From contig NZ_RSCL01000013.1 in the NCBI RefSeq assembly GCF_003991905.1, positions 212,729-276,728 on the forward strand: 64,000 nt of DNA. The letters are read 5' to 3'. Below, one piece after another: positions 53,598 through 61,973 of the stretch. Each line of letters opens with the position of its first letter. Within the stretch, counting starts at the first letter, position 1. A program made the translations under genes and the position numbers. This DNA comes from Dulcicalothrix desertica PCC 7102 (lineage in GTDB: Bacteria; Cyanobacteriota; Cyanobacteriia; Cyanobacteriales; Nostocaceae). The notes beneath the pieces are model-generated. The model did no database searches. It was not told the origin of the DNA and saw only the letters and a list, made by a program, of their open reading frames with translations.

Positions 53598-54407
53598 ATG
53601 AAATTTTTTTTACAATCACAAATAATATTTGTAACATTAGCTTTTGCGTGTAGTAGTCAAGCATCTGAGATAAAGTCGATATTGTCTGTATCATCAAAAC
53701 AAGTTCAAAAAAGTGTAAATAAAGAATTTGTGCGTCCAAAGTTGCCAGAAGGAACACCACCAGGAGGACGTCGCACAGGAGGTGGTCGTCGTGATACATG
53801 TCCTTCGACGACTCCTAAACTCACCGCTTTAATGCCAGAAACCGAAGAACCAGCAACAGTAAAAAACGTGTGGGGATTAACGACAGATGAACGTCCGACC
53901 TTTTGGTTTTACCTTCCCTACACAAAGAGTTCTGGGTATCCAACAGAATTTGTACTTCTGAATGAAAAATCAAGTCCAGTTTATAAAAAAGAGATATCTC
54001 TACCCAAACAACCTGGAATAATCAATATAAAAGTTCCAGCACACATTCCTGCATTAGAAGTTAATAAGCAATACCGTTGGTTTCTTTCTGTATATTGTAA
54101 CCAAGACAAAAAATCACCTCCAGTTTACGTTGAAGGTGTAGTTAGTCGGGTTAATCTTGCAGCAACAATTCATCAACAACTACAAACCGCGCAACCATTG
54201 CAAAGATTTGCCATATATGCTCAAAACGGTATATGGCATCAAGCTTTGGCAACGCTCATACAGCTAAAACAACAAAACCCTCAAAATACTACCATTCAAA
54301 CCGACTGGAAAAACTTGCTTAATAACATCGGTTTAGATGAAATTGCCGACATGCGAATAATTTCAGATGACCCAAATAGTTACAATAGATTAAGCAAGCA
54401 ACATTAA
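53598..54407 (+). CDS. DUF928 family exported protein
   Basis: A 269-aa protein with a signal peptide (about 1-22, ending SSQAS). The family pattern is a Gly/Arg linker (PEGTPPGGRRTGGGRRDTCP), LTALMPE, then ERPTFWFYLPYTKSSGYPTE and EFVLLNEK, and KQYRWFLSVYCNQDKKSPPV. The central part is beta-rich. It is periplasmic or lumenal by prediction and could serve as ligand or partner of the CHASE2 sensor encoded just upstream. The third member of the trio; no activity is known. Confidence 0.88.
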   Translation: MKFFLQSQIIFVTLAFACSSQASEIKSILSVSSKQVQKSVNKEFVRPKLPEGTPPGGRRTGGGRRDTCPSTTPKLTALMPETEEPATVKNVWGLTTDERPTFWFYLPYTKSSGYPTEFVLLNEKSSPVYKKEISLPKQPGIINIKVPAHIPALEVNKQYRWFLSVYCNQDKKSPPVYVEGVVSRVNLAATIHQQLQTAQPLQRFAIYAQNGIWHQALATLIQLKQQNPQNTTIQTDWKNLLNNIGLDEIADMRIISDDPNSYNRLSKQH

Positions 54408-54416
54408 TTTTAACCT

Positions 54417-54580
54417 CTTGTAGCACAGGATGGGCGCCTGTGCAGTCAATATATTTTTTACCACAAAGAAACAGAGAGGATATTTGTAGGATGGCAGTGT
54501 CCACCTTAACAATGTACTTGTCATTTATTTTGGATGTTGAATAAACGAACCGCAAAGCACGCAAAGTACGCTAAGAAAGA
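54417..54580. repeat. Cluster of dispersed repeat fragments
   Basis: CTTGTAGCACAGGATGGGCG...CCTGTGCAG (54417-54445) is a hairpin unit of the 1364-type family. TACCACAAAGAAACAGAGAG (54462-54481) and AACCGCAAAGCACGCAAAG (54547-54566) are inverted phrases of the 1272-type repeat. TTGTCATTTATTTTGG (54519-54534) matches the 23966 repeat. No gene lies here. Confidence 0.55.
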
Positions 54581-54622
54581 AATAATAAAAGAGTTAAGAG
54601 AAGGTTATATTGGCAGAAGATA

Positions 54623-54934
54623 ATGGGAAAATTAAAATTAATATTAATATTTTTATTAGGTGTTTTTATTGGTGTAGTTTTTACTATATCTGGGTTACGC
54701 TTTTTTACACCTACTGTATTTGTTGAAGGCGTTGTTGAATATGTACCGCCCAATAATACAGGTGCTAGCGCTGCATTCCCCGAAGGGTTTATGCTCAAAA
54801 GTATAATTTATATTGAAGATTTGGCGAAGGAAGATATAGGTAAGCAAAAAAGCTTTTGGGGTCAGCTTGGTTCTATCCCTGACTCAGACTATTATCGGCA
54901 TTATCCAAAGTTAGTTAAAATTAGAAAAAAGTAG
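54623..54934 (+). CDS. Small membrane-anchored protein of unknown function
   Basis: 103 aa with an N-terminal membrane segment (about 5-24, LILIFLLGVFIGVVFTISGL) and a polar mature part (EGVVEYVPPNNTGASAAFPE, then SFWGQLGSIPDSDYYRHYPK). It could be an uncleaved anchor. It follows the trio on the same strand but after 215 bp of repeats, so co-transcription is doubtful. I do not recognise the family. Confidence 0.6.
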   Translation: MGKLKLILIFLLGVFIGVVFTISGLRFFTPTVFVEGVVEYVPPNNTGASAAFPEGFMLKSIIYIEDLAKEDIGKQKSFWGQLGSIPDSDYYRHYPKLVKIRKK

Positions 54935-54976
54935 AATTGGTATAGGCGCCGACTCTTTTTTAACTTAATAACGGAT

Positions 54977-57145
54977 TTACAGTATATCCATCAGGCGCCA
55001 TATTTTAATGGTTTTATCAGTACCACTACTAACAAGCAATTTACCATCTGAACTGAAAGCAAGAGATTGAATATTGCCAGAATGAGTAGTTAAGGTGCGA
55101 ATTTCCTTTTCTGTTAATATATTATAAAGTTTGATGTTCGCGCTTTTCTCACTACCAATGGCAAGAATTTTGCCATCTGGACTAATAGCCAAAGAATTGA
55201 TATAACTAGAAGAACCAAACGGAATGAGAGTTGACTCCCCTGTTGCGACGTTCCACTGTCTCAGAGAGTAGCTTTCTATAGAACTGACTGGAGCAACCCT
55301 CGTTCCTGGTAATTTTGCTGGACGATCCAAAGAATTAATATTATTGTTGTAACTACTAATAAAAGTTTTACCCTTTGGGTTCATGACAATAGAACTGGCG
55401 CCTGATGAACCATAACTAAAAGTTTGAACTTGCTTTCCTGTTGCAATATTCCACACCTTAATAGTACTATCTGCACTAGTGCTGACAAGAGTTTTGCCAT
55501 CTGGACTAATGGCTATAGAACTAACATACTTAGAATGTCCAGTTAGAGTGCGGATTAACTCTCCTGTTGCAATATTCCATAGTTTAATAGTTTTGTCTCC
55601 ACTACCACTGGCAAGAGTTTTACCATTTAAGCTAATGGCTACAGAACTAACATACTCAGAATGACCAGTTAAAGTGCTAATTAACTTTCCTGTTGCAATA
55701 TTCCATAGTTTAATAGTTTTGTCTCCGCTACCACTAGCAAGAGTTTTGCCATTTGGACTGATAGCTACGGAATAAACAAACTTAGAATGTCCATTAAAAG
55801 TGCGGGTTTGCTTTCCTGTTATAATATTCCACAGTTTAATAGTATTACCTGCATCATTACTAACAAGAGTTTTACTATCTGGACTAATGGCTATGGAATT
55901 AACAGAATCAGAATTAGTTTCTAAACTATAGAGTGGAGAGGCGCCTGAGTTATTGACAGATGTAACACGAGATTTTGAAATTGAGGTGGGAGATGGGGAA
56001 TCTGTATATAAAGAACGTAAAGAACCACCAAATAACAAAGCTGAAAATCCCATTATTCCAAGCAAAGTAATAATCCACAAATTTTTATTTTCTTGATTTT
56101 TCTGGTTTAACGTATATGTAGTAGGTGTGGGAGCAGGTTTAGAACGTAATGATTGAGTCGCAACTTTAGGTTTTTTTGGGGATGCTGATGGTTTGGGAGC
56201 AGGTTTAGGACATGATGATTGAGTCGCAACTTTAGGTTTCGTTGGGGATACTGACGGTGACGGTGGGGAATTTAAATCTTGTAAGACTTGTGCAACTGAC
56301 TGGTAACGCTGTGTGTATTCTACTTGTAGCATTTTAGTCAAAATCAGCCCTAATTCTTGACTTAAAGGCTGTTTTAAATACTGATACCATTTTGGAATCC
56401 AACCATAACCATTATGTTTCCATAACTCCCAAGGATGAGTTCCTGTCAGTAAATGAAAACATGTTACACCCAAACTAAATAAATCGCTGGCTGGATAAGC
56501 TTCTCCTCCTTGCATTTGTTCCAGTGGTGCATAACCAAGAGAACCAATTATAGTTTTTTTTGATGTCATGACTGTTTTGGTGAGTTGCTTGGATGCACCA
56601 AAGTCAATTAAAACAATTTTGCCATCACGGCGCCTAATAATATTTTCTGGCTTAATATCTCTATGAATAACTTTCTGTTGATGTACAATTTTGAGAATAT
56701 TCAACAAATCTTGTAACAAATCTTTAATATGAGCCTCGCTGAAAGTTCCCTGCTGTTGTAATTCCTTGAATAAATCCTGCCCATCGATAAACTGTTGTAC
56801 CAAATATAAGCAATTATTTTCTTGAAAGTAAGCTAACAGCGTTGGAATTTGTGGATGCTCTCCTAACTGTTGTAGTCTTCTAGCTTCTTGCTCAAATAAC
56901 TCTGTTGCCTTTTGCAGTCCTGCTGTTCCTTGGAATTGCGGCGCAAATTGCTTAATGACACATTCTTCATTTAATTTATCAGTATCGGATGCCAAATAAG
57001 TTTTCCCAAATCCCCCACTATCCAATGGTCTAATTGGGCAATAACGATTTCTGAGTACTACCAAAGGAACACCGCAATTAAGGCAAAACTTTGTGCCATC
57101 AGGTGCTGGCGGGTTATGACAGATTGGATTTAGGCAACAGACCAT
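54977..57145 (-). CDS. Ser/Thr protein kinase with zinc ribbon and WD40 repeats
   Basis: 722 aa. A Cys4 motif opens the protein (Cys4, Cys9, Cys21, Cys24: CLNPICHNPP...FCLNCG), as in cyanobacterial SpkB-type kinases. The Hanks kinase (about 35-295) has Lys65, HRDIKPEN (161-168), DFG (181-183) and GYAPLEQMQGG. A Pro/Lys/Ser-rich linker with near-duplicate segments (SPTKPKVATQSSCPKPAPKP and SPKKPKVATQSLRSKPAPTP) leads to one membrane segment (about 353-372). The C-terminal part (about 405-722) holds about seven WD40 units, probably outside the cytoplasm, e.g. LASGSGDKTIKLWNIATGKL. Two units are nearly identical in DNA (55550-55760), showing recent duplication. Confidence 0.93.
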   Translation of the reverse strand: MVCCLNPICHNPPAPDGTKFCLNCGVPLVVLRNRYCPIRPLDSGGFGKTYLASDTDKLNEECVIKQFAPQFQGTAGLQKATELFEQEARRLQQLGEHPQIPTLLAYFQENNCLYLVQQFIDGQDLFKELQQQGTFSEAHIKDLLQDLLNILKIVHQQKVIHRDIKPENIIRRRDGKIVLIDFGASKQLTKTVMTSKKTIIGSLGYAPLEQMQGGEAYPASDLFSLGVTCFHLLTGTHPWELWKHNGYGWIPKWYQYLKQPLSQELGLILTKMLQVEYTQRYQSVAQVLQDLNSPPSPSVSPTKPKVATQSSCPKPAPKPSASPKKPKVATQSLRSKPAPTPTTYTLNQKNQENKNLWIITLLGIMGFSALLFGGSLRSLYTDSPSPTSISKSRVTSVNNSGASPLYSLETNSDSVNSIAISPDSKTLVSNDAGNTIKLWNIITGKQTRTFNGHSKFVYSVAISPNGKTLASGSGDKTIKLWNIATGKLISTLTGHSEYVSSVAISLNGKTLASGSGDKTIKLWNIATGELIRTLTGHSKYVSSIAISPDGKTLVSTSADSTIKVWNIATGKQVQTFSYGSSGASSIVMNPKGKTFISSYNNNINSLDRPAKLPGTRVAPVSSIESYSLRQWNVATGESTLIPFGSSSYINSLAISPDGKILAIGSEKSANIKLYNILTEKEIRTLTTHSGNIQSLAFSSDGKLLVSSGTDKTIKIWRLMDIL

Positions 57146-57251
57146 AGCTGTGCATCTACCTATAGATAGATTTATTATTAATTATTGACAAAGAAAATGA
57201 ATATACAGCAATATTCAGGTACATGAGATACATATATAATATCCAAAATTT

Positions 57252-57281
57252 TGTAGAAACGCGATTAATCACGTCTATACA
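57252..57281. repeat. Degenerate copy of the GATTAATC palindrome
   Basis: TGTAGAAACG...CGTCTATACA around CGATTAATCA, a weaker version of 7349-7378. It lies between the kinase and DUF3122 genes, which are divergent here. The rest of 57146-57399 shows nothing more than AT-rich promoter DNA. Confidence 0.55.
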
Positions 57282-57399
57282 TTATGGTTTAATATTACGG
57301 TTGAATCAACTGCATATTTCAGGATAAAAACGGTAGATTAGTGAAAAAATTATACAATTATAGATATAGAATTTACTTGATGAAGCACGCTAGTTAAAA

Positions 57400-57891
57400 A
57401 TGACAAGGAAACTTCTAGTATATTTTTTGACGTTATTAACGCTAACATTTACTTTCTTCACACCAAGTGCAAGCGCATTACTTCGTCAGCACCAAGAATC
57501 ACCAGGAGTAATGCGCTATCATTCACAAGCATCAATCAAAGATGAAACAGGACATGCATGGCAAATTATATTATACAAAGTTAAAAATCCCGGTGCCTCG
57601 TCCGACATCAATCTTCGATTAGTCGGTTTTCCAAGTATAGTAAAATTCGAGCATCCAAAAGCCTTAGAAGTCATGACAGCACATGGGTTATTATTAGCTG
57701 CACCAGATGTTTATGCATCCGGTTCACCGGCGCCGAATGTAGGAGAATATAAATTCACAGCCATATTAAATCAACTACCAACAACCAAATCCTTAAAACT
57801 AAATCTCCCACTATCAGGTTCAGACACTCAAATCAAAATACCCACAAACATTATCACCGAATGGCAAATGCTAGTCACCGAGTTTGATTAG
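57400..57891 (+). CDS. Exported DUF3122-like protein
   Basis: 163 aa with a signal peptide (about 1-26, ending SASA). The mature part is beta-rich: RYHSQASIKDETGHAWQIIL near 40-59, INLRLVGFPSIVKFEHPKAL near 74-93, and a C-terminal LPLSGSDTQIKIPTNIITEW. This fits DUF3122, a small cyanobacterial periplasmic or lumenal family without known activity. Monocistronic, with the palindromes at 57895-57958 as probable terminator. Confidence 0.75.
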   Translation: MTRKLLVYFLTLLTLTFTFFTPSASALLRQHQESPGVMRYHSQASIKDETGHAWQIILYKVKNPGASSDINLRLVGFPSIVKFEHPKALEVMTAHGLLLAAPDVYASGSPAPNVGEYKFTAILNQLPTTKSLKLNLPLSGSDTQIKIPTNIITEWQMLVTEFD

Positions 57892-57894
57892 ATT

Positions 57895-57958
57895 GAAACC
57901 CGGTTTCTTCCTCACTAAGCATTATACGTCAGGATGTTTATAACAGAAACCGGGTTTC
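57895..57958 (+). terminator. Inverted pair of the AAACCCGG palindrome
   Basis: GAAACCCGGTTTCT (57895-57908) and AGAAACCGGGTTTC (57945-57958) are exact inverses, and each is also nearly self-complementary. The element starts four bases after the DUF3122 stop. Confidence 0.55.
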
Positions 57959-58102
57959 TCGAACGCAACGCAAAGGCGCCAAAACCGGATAGTATATAAG
58001 ACTTGTAACCTAATCAGCACAGACAAGAGCGTTGTGGCTGATAACAAACGTTTGCTGATATATTTGATTTGAAAGACTTAGAGAATGTGCCGCCGTCATG
58101 AA

Positions 58103-58684
58103 TTACCACACCTTACTCATATTTAAAACAAATCCAGGTAAAACATTCTCACCATCTAATGTAGGAGGATTATCAAGACATTCTACAGAAATGGACGGAC
58201 GATAAATATACACCTGACGATTTTTTCTATCGATTAACCAACCAAGCTGTATCCCATTTTCTCGCATATATTCTTCCATTTTTTCTTGTAATGGTTTGAG
58301 ATTATCACTCGCTGACCTCAACTCAATTAAAAAATCTGGAGTTAGGGGGGCAAACTTTTGTTGCTGTTCTTGTGATAGACTGTTCCAGCGTTCTAATTTT
58401 ATCCACGAAGCATCAGGAGAACGCTCGGCGCCTGTTGATAGTGTAAATCCAGTACTAGAGTCAAAACAAATACCAGTGCCGTCTTGTTCTGACCAAACTC
58501 CTAATTGCACAGCGATGTTGAAATTACGATTTCCAGTTATTCCACCAGTAGGAGGCATTATTGATATATCTCCATATTTATTACGTTCGATGCGTAGGTC
58601 ACGATTAACCTGACAGAACTCAAAAAACTGTTCAGGAGTCATTTTATATGAAGAGGGTAACTGTAAGACAAGCGGGAAAGACAT
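58103..58684 (-). CDS. Uma2 family (DUF820) putative restriction-fold endonuclease
   Basis: 193 aa with the Uma2 pattern: FFEFCQVNRDLRIERNKYGD (about 20-39), ISIMPPTGGITGNRNFNIAV, the catalytic-type SPDASWIKLERWNSL with Asp, and LTPDFLIELRSASDNLKPLQ + EKMEEYMRENGIQLGWLID, giving the D...ExR(S) site of PD-(D/E)XK folds. Uma2 genes are very numerous in cyanobacterial genomes; their role is not established and many are thought to be mobile. Monocistronic, between two palindromic repeats. Confidence 0.9.
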   Translation of the reverse strand: MSFPLVLQLPSSYKMTPEQFFEFCQVNRDLRIERNKYGDISIMPPTGGITGNRNFNIAVQLGVWSEQDGTGICFDSSTGFTLSTGAERSPDASWIKLERWNSLSQEQQQKFAPLTPDFLIELRSASDNLKPLQEKMEEYMRENGIQLGWLIDRKNRQVYIYRPSISVECLDNPPTLDGENVLPGFVLNMSKVW

Positions 58685-58753
58685 AGTGGAGATTTCCTTA
58701 TGGATTATAATTTTAATTGGTGGCGCCCGCGTAATAGTCCAATTGTACTTTAC

Positions 58754-58819
58754 GAAGAAACCCGGTTTCTGTGATAAACATTTATAGTTGTAATGCTTAG
58801 TGCTGAAGAACCGGGTTTC
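58754..58819. repeat. AAACCCGG palindrome pair downstream of the site-2 protease
   Basis: GAAGAAACCCGGTTTCT (58754-58770) and GAAGAACCGGGTTTC (58805-58819) can pair with each other or fold alone. It lies just past the stop of the protease gene and before the Uma2 start. Confidence 0.5.
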
Positions 58820-58822
58820 AAT

Positions 58823-59305
58823 CTAACCAATTCCTAATCTACCGGCTAAAGCGGGGGTTAGGGGTATAAGTGTTGCAATCATTAGAAATAGTGCGAGTAA
58901 ACCTAAAGCTGCACTTTGGTCGTCGGGTTCGGTAATTTCGTTTAAGCTAGGACGTTCGAGGTCACGTTGTAGAAATACAATTACTATTGCCCAGTACATA
59001 GCTAATGGATTACCAAGAGATACAAGTGCTAGTACTATTAAGGTGGCAATAGTAGCTCGACTGGCAATTTTGCGTCCATATATTGCTTGAACAATGCGAC
59101 CACCATCTAATTGACCTGCGGGCATTAAATTTAAAGCATTTACTACTAAACCCAACCATCCAATAATTACTAATGGGTTTACTGGTACTGTTGGTGATTG
59201 TAACGCTTTTCCTAGTACTACTTTGCTTAAAGTTCCAACTAAAATGGAACCTTGGAAAAACTCGTTAGGTATTTGAAACAAGCTGTTTTGTTTTGATAGC
59301 AACAA
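58823..59305 (-). pseudogene. Site-2 protease, C-terminal piece after a frameshift
   Basis: The 160-aa frame (from about 59305) contains the second M50 motif NLMPAGQLDGGRI (about 62-74), which supplies the metal-binding Asp, and three to four membrane segments; it ends LTPALAGRLGIG. It has no start of its own: it is the continuation of the 59323-60297 frame, displaced by one base near 59351. With the base restored, the join reads DISLAGPATGGILSLVLLIA. Read alone it would be non-functional. Confidence 0.8.
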
Positions 59306-59322
59306 TCCAGCTATTAACAGTA

Positions 59323-60297
59323 CTAGAGAAAGAATTCCTCCAGTCGCAGGGCAGCAAGGGATATATCAAATAAAACTTTACGGTTGAGTAGTAATGACTC
59401 GAAACGAGTAATGGCGCCGAATGAACCTATTTGCACTGCTGGCAAGAAAAAAGGTAAACTCAAACGAACTTGATGGCGCCGTGCAGATACCCAATGACCA
59501 ATTTCATGCGCGATTAAAATAATGAAAATGCCTCCACCGATAGGTAAAGTCTCTTGGTAGCGTACAGGATAAGAAAAGAAGTCAAAACCCAAGAGTAAAC
59601 CAGCAGCTTCTAAGCAAGTACCTAGTGTCGCAATTAACAAAACTCCAGCAAACACTTTTTGCGCTATCGACATTGGACGCGGGTCATTACGGCTAGGAAG
59701 CACTATAACAACAGGTCTAGAGTCAGCATTTTCTACGAGGAACAATCTATATTTATCACCTAGACGTGACTTTAAACTCTCAGTTAAGCGGTTGTGAGTT
59801 TCTTCGGGTTCTCCTCGTAGATTACCTTTAAAGACGGCGCCATCTTGATAAGGAATTGTTTCCGTAGCAAAAAAGGTATCAATACCAAAAATACTTTTAA
59901 TTGCACTCAAATCATCATCGGGTATTGATAGTGTTTCGGGTATCACTACAGCTACGGTCGGTGTATTAGTATTAGATTCACTTTCACTCTTCAACCTATC
60001 TACGGCTTTTTGGCGTAAAATAGCATCTTGTCCAGCCGCACGGAGTTGGCGCCCTAAGTACACATATATTCCTGCGGAGACAACTAACAGCAAAACAATG
60101 CCGATAATATTAATATAAATGCCCGCAGCGAATAAGCCAAAGAACAGTAGCCACGGAGTCATTAGCACAAGCGATTGCAACCAGGCTAAGATTCCTAGCT
60201 TACCAAAAGGTCTGGCGCGATAAAAGCCCCAACCTAAAATACCAAAAGCGACAGCTAAAATAGTCGCGATTACAGGAGTTTCTGACGTAGTAAACAT
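59323..60297 (-). pseudogene. Site-2 protease (M50, EGY-like), N-terminal piece before a frameshift
   Basis: The 324-aa frame has two N-terminal membrane segments (about 8-25 and 45-80), a soluble insert (residues 120-205: IPDDDLSAIKSIFGIDTFFA, VFKGNLRGEPEETHNRLTES) as in plant EGY proteases and their cyanobacterial kin, and the zinc-binding HEIGH (264-268). It breaks after DISLA, where the family has GPxxG. One missing G in CTG(G)CCC near 59351 explains this. EGY-type proteases act inside membranes on regulatory or thylakoid proteins. The combined gene would give about 490 residues, normal length, so the lesion is either recent or a sequencing error. Confidence 0.85.
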
Positions 60298-60367
60298 CTT
60301 CCAAACCTTTTGTTTATTAACCTAGTCTTTCTGGAAAGCAATTTATTTAAAACTACTAACTAAACTA

Positions 60368-61366
60368 ATGTATAACGAACTTTCGCGCACTATCACACAC
60401 AAAGACTCATTAATTACCCCTGTACATACTGCTGTTACAGGTAGAGCCAGATATAAAGTGTACGGACTATATGGGAATAAAGCGCTCAAAAAATATTTAG
60501 AATCTCAACTATCGCAGCACAGAGCTATCGAACGAGTGCAAGCAAATAGTGATACAGGTAACATTCTTGTGTTCTATCATCCCAACTGGAGTCAAAGCGC
60601 TATTGCTGGACTAATTCAACAAATTGTCTCAAGTTACAGTATGGATGTTAGTTATACCGTGCCTGCTCAGGTTGTGGATTTGGAGCGGGAAGTTGAGGTG
60701 GGGGAAAGTACTAAAGTACTTATTACGACGGCTGTGGGCGCCGTTGGTGTGTTGGCAGTTTGTACTCTGTTAGTGTATGCGCGTGGGCTTGATGAACGGG
60801 TTTTGTTGACGATTCAGAAATTACATTCTCCGTTGCTTGATACTGTTATGGTTGGTGTTACATTATTTGGGGAAGGGGTAACTTTACTATTGGTTAGTGG
60901 ATTATATAGACATTGGTTACTACGTCATAATCGGCGCCGAGATGCAAATACCCTGATGGTTGCTGCATTTGGTGGAATTGGATTGAATTGTCTACTCAAA
61001 TTATTATTTGCTCGGTCACGTCCTTTATTATGGGACAGAATAGTAGAAGTTAGTCATCACAGCTTCCCCAGTGGTCACTCAATGGTATCGATGATAGTTT
61101 ATGGCTATATTGGCTACACCCTGGCTAAACAATATCCTCAGTACCGTAATCAAATTTCTGCACTTGCGGTTGCCTTCATTATGACAATTGGTTTTAGCCG
61201 GTTATATTTGGGTGTACATTGGTTGACAGATGTTACGGCTGGTTATGCTGCTGGTTTAGTGTGGTTAACAGCTTGTATACTTTTCAACGTCAAGTCTACT
61301 CCTGTAGAATCGTCAATTCAAACCAATTACTCAGTTCCCGTGCTAGCAGGTCAATTTCAGAATTAG
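60368..61366 (+). CDS. PAP2 phosphatase with N-terminal metal-associated-like domain
   Basis: 332 aa. Residues about 18-90 (VHTAVTGRARYKVYGLYGNK, ERVQANSDTGNILVFYHPNW) resemble the HMA-type domain found before P-type ATPases, though without the CxxC metal site. A membrane region (120-300) carries the PAP2 phosphatase motifs: KLLFARSRP (211-219), PSGH (234-237) and SR...H...D (277-288). It would dephosphorylate a membrane lipid phosphate such as phosphatidate or undecaprenyl diphosphate. Residues 114-121 (STKVLITT) come from a palindromic repeat module in frame. Its 3' end overlaps the convergent 61296-61844 gene by 71 bp. Confidence 0.88.
   Translation: MYNELSRTITHKDSLITPVHTAVTGRARYKVYGLYGNKALKKYLESQLSQHRAIERVQANSDTGNILVFYHPNWSQSAIAGLIQQIVSSYSMDVSYTVPAQVVDLEREVEVGESTKVLITTAVGAVGVLAVCTLLVYARGLDERVLLTIQKLHSPLLDTVMVGVTLFGEGVTLLLVSGLYRHWLLRHNRRRDANTLMVAAFGGIGLNCLLKLLFARSRPLLWDRIVEVSHHSFPSGHSMVSMIVYGYIGYTLAKQYPQYRNQISALAVAFIMTIGFSRLYLGVHWLTDVTAGYAAGLVWLTACILFNVKSTPVESSIQTNYSVPVLAGQFQN
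60706..60728. repeat. Palindrome + ATTACGA module inside the PAP2 gene
   Basis: AAGTACTA-AAGTACTT followed by ATTACGA; only one base in the arms differs from the copy at 2676-2698 (both arms changed together). It is translated in the same frame phase as the copy in the DUF1822 gene. Confidence 0.6.
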
Positions 61367-61844
61367 TCACTGCAAATGGAGAGAAATCGCTGGTAGAAAT
61401 TTCGTAAAGTCGGCGCCCAGCCCAAATTTCCAGAAACCAGCGATTCCAATATTGGCGAGTTTTTGCAATGCGAACAATTCCCGGAACTGAAGCTGGGAAA
61501 GGCTCTTTTAGCTTCAGTCCAAAAATTTCATAGCTCCAAGATATTTTTTTGCGAGTGATAGAAAAGCGTTTTTGAGCAAACTCAGATAGCAGAACTACTC
61601 CAATAGCTATAAGTGAAATTACTAAATTAAAAGTAAATACAGGTGGGAATAATCTAATATCATGTTTTAGTGAAAGCGTAAAAAAATTAATTAAACAAAC
61701 TGGGAAAATCAAGAAAATCAGAGCTAGCATTGTAAAACGCGAAAAAAATCCTACCGAAGGAACAAAAATCTCAACAATATCATCATTCTTGAGAATCATC
61801 ACCTTACGTTGAGATGGTTCCTTAATAAACTTAGATATATCCAT
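61296..61844 (-). CDS. Two-pass membrane protein of unknown function
   Basis: 182 aa with two membrane segments (about 34-56 and 67-88) and a C-terminal cytoplasmic part (FSITRKKISWSYEIFGLKLK, then RIAKTRQYWNRWFLEIWAGR and RRLYEISTSDFSPFA). The layout, two helices then a strand-rich domain with KxISW and YEI, resembles bacterial PH-like membrane proteins, but I cannot assign a family. Its last 24 codons lie antisense to the end of the PAP2 gene. Both genes appear real by composition. Confidence 0.65.
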   Translation of the reverse strand: MDISKFIKEPSQRKVMILKNDDIVEIFVPSVGFFSRFTMLALIFLIFPVCLINFFTLSLKHDIRLFPPVFTFNLVISLIAIGVVLLSEFAQKRFSITRKKISWSYEIFGLKLKEPFPASVPGIVRIAKTRQYWNRWFLEIWAGRRLYEISTSDFSPFAVTNSEIDLLARELSNWFELTILQE

Positions 61845-61973
61845 TATTGTTATTGTTCAATTTATTATGTTGCATTTATAGCTTTACTTCACGGTGCCGT
61901 TCCACTGTAAGATTACTTGTGTTTGTATTTGATGTAAGCTTAAGTAATTTCTCTATATATATGTATATTTAAC

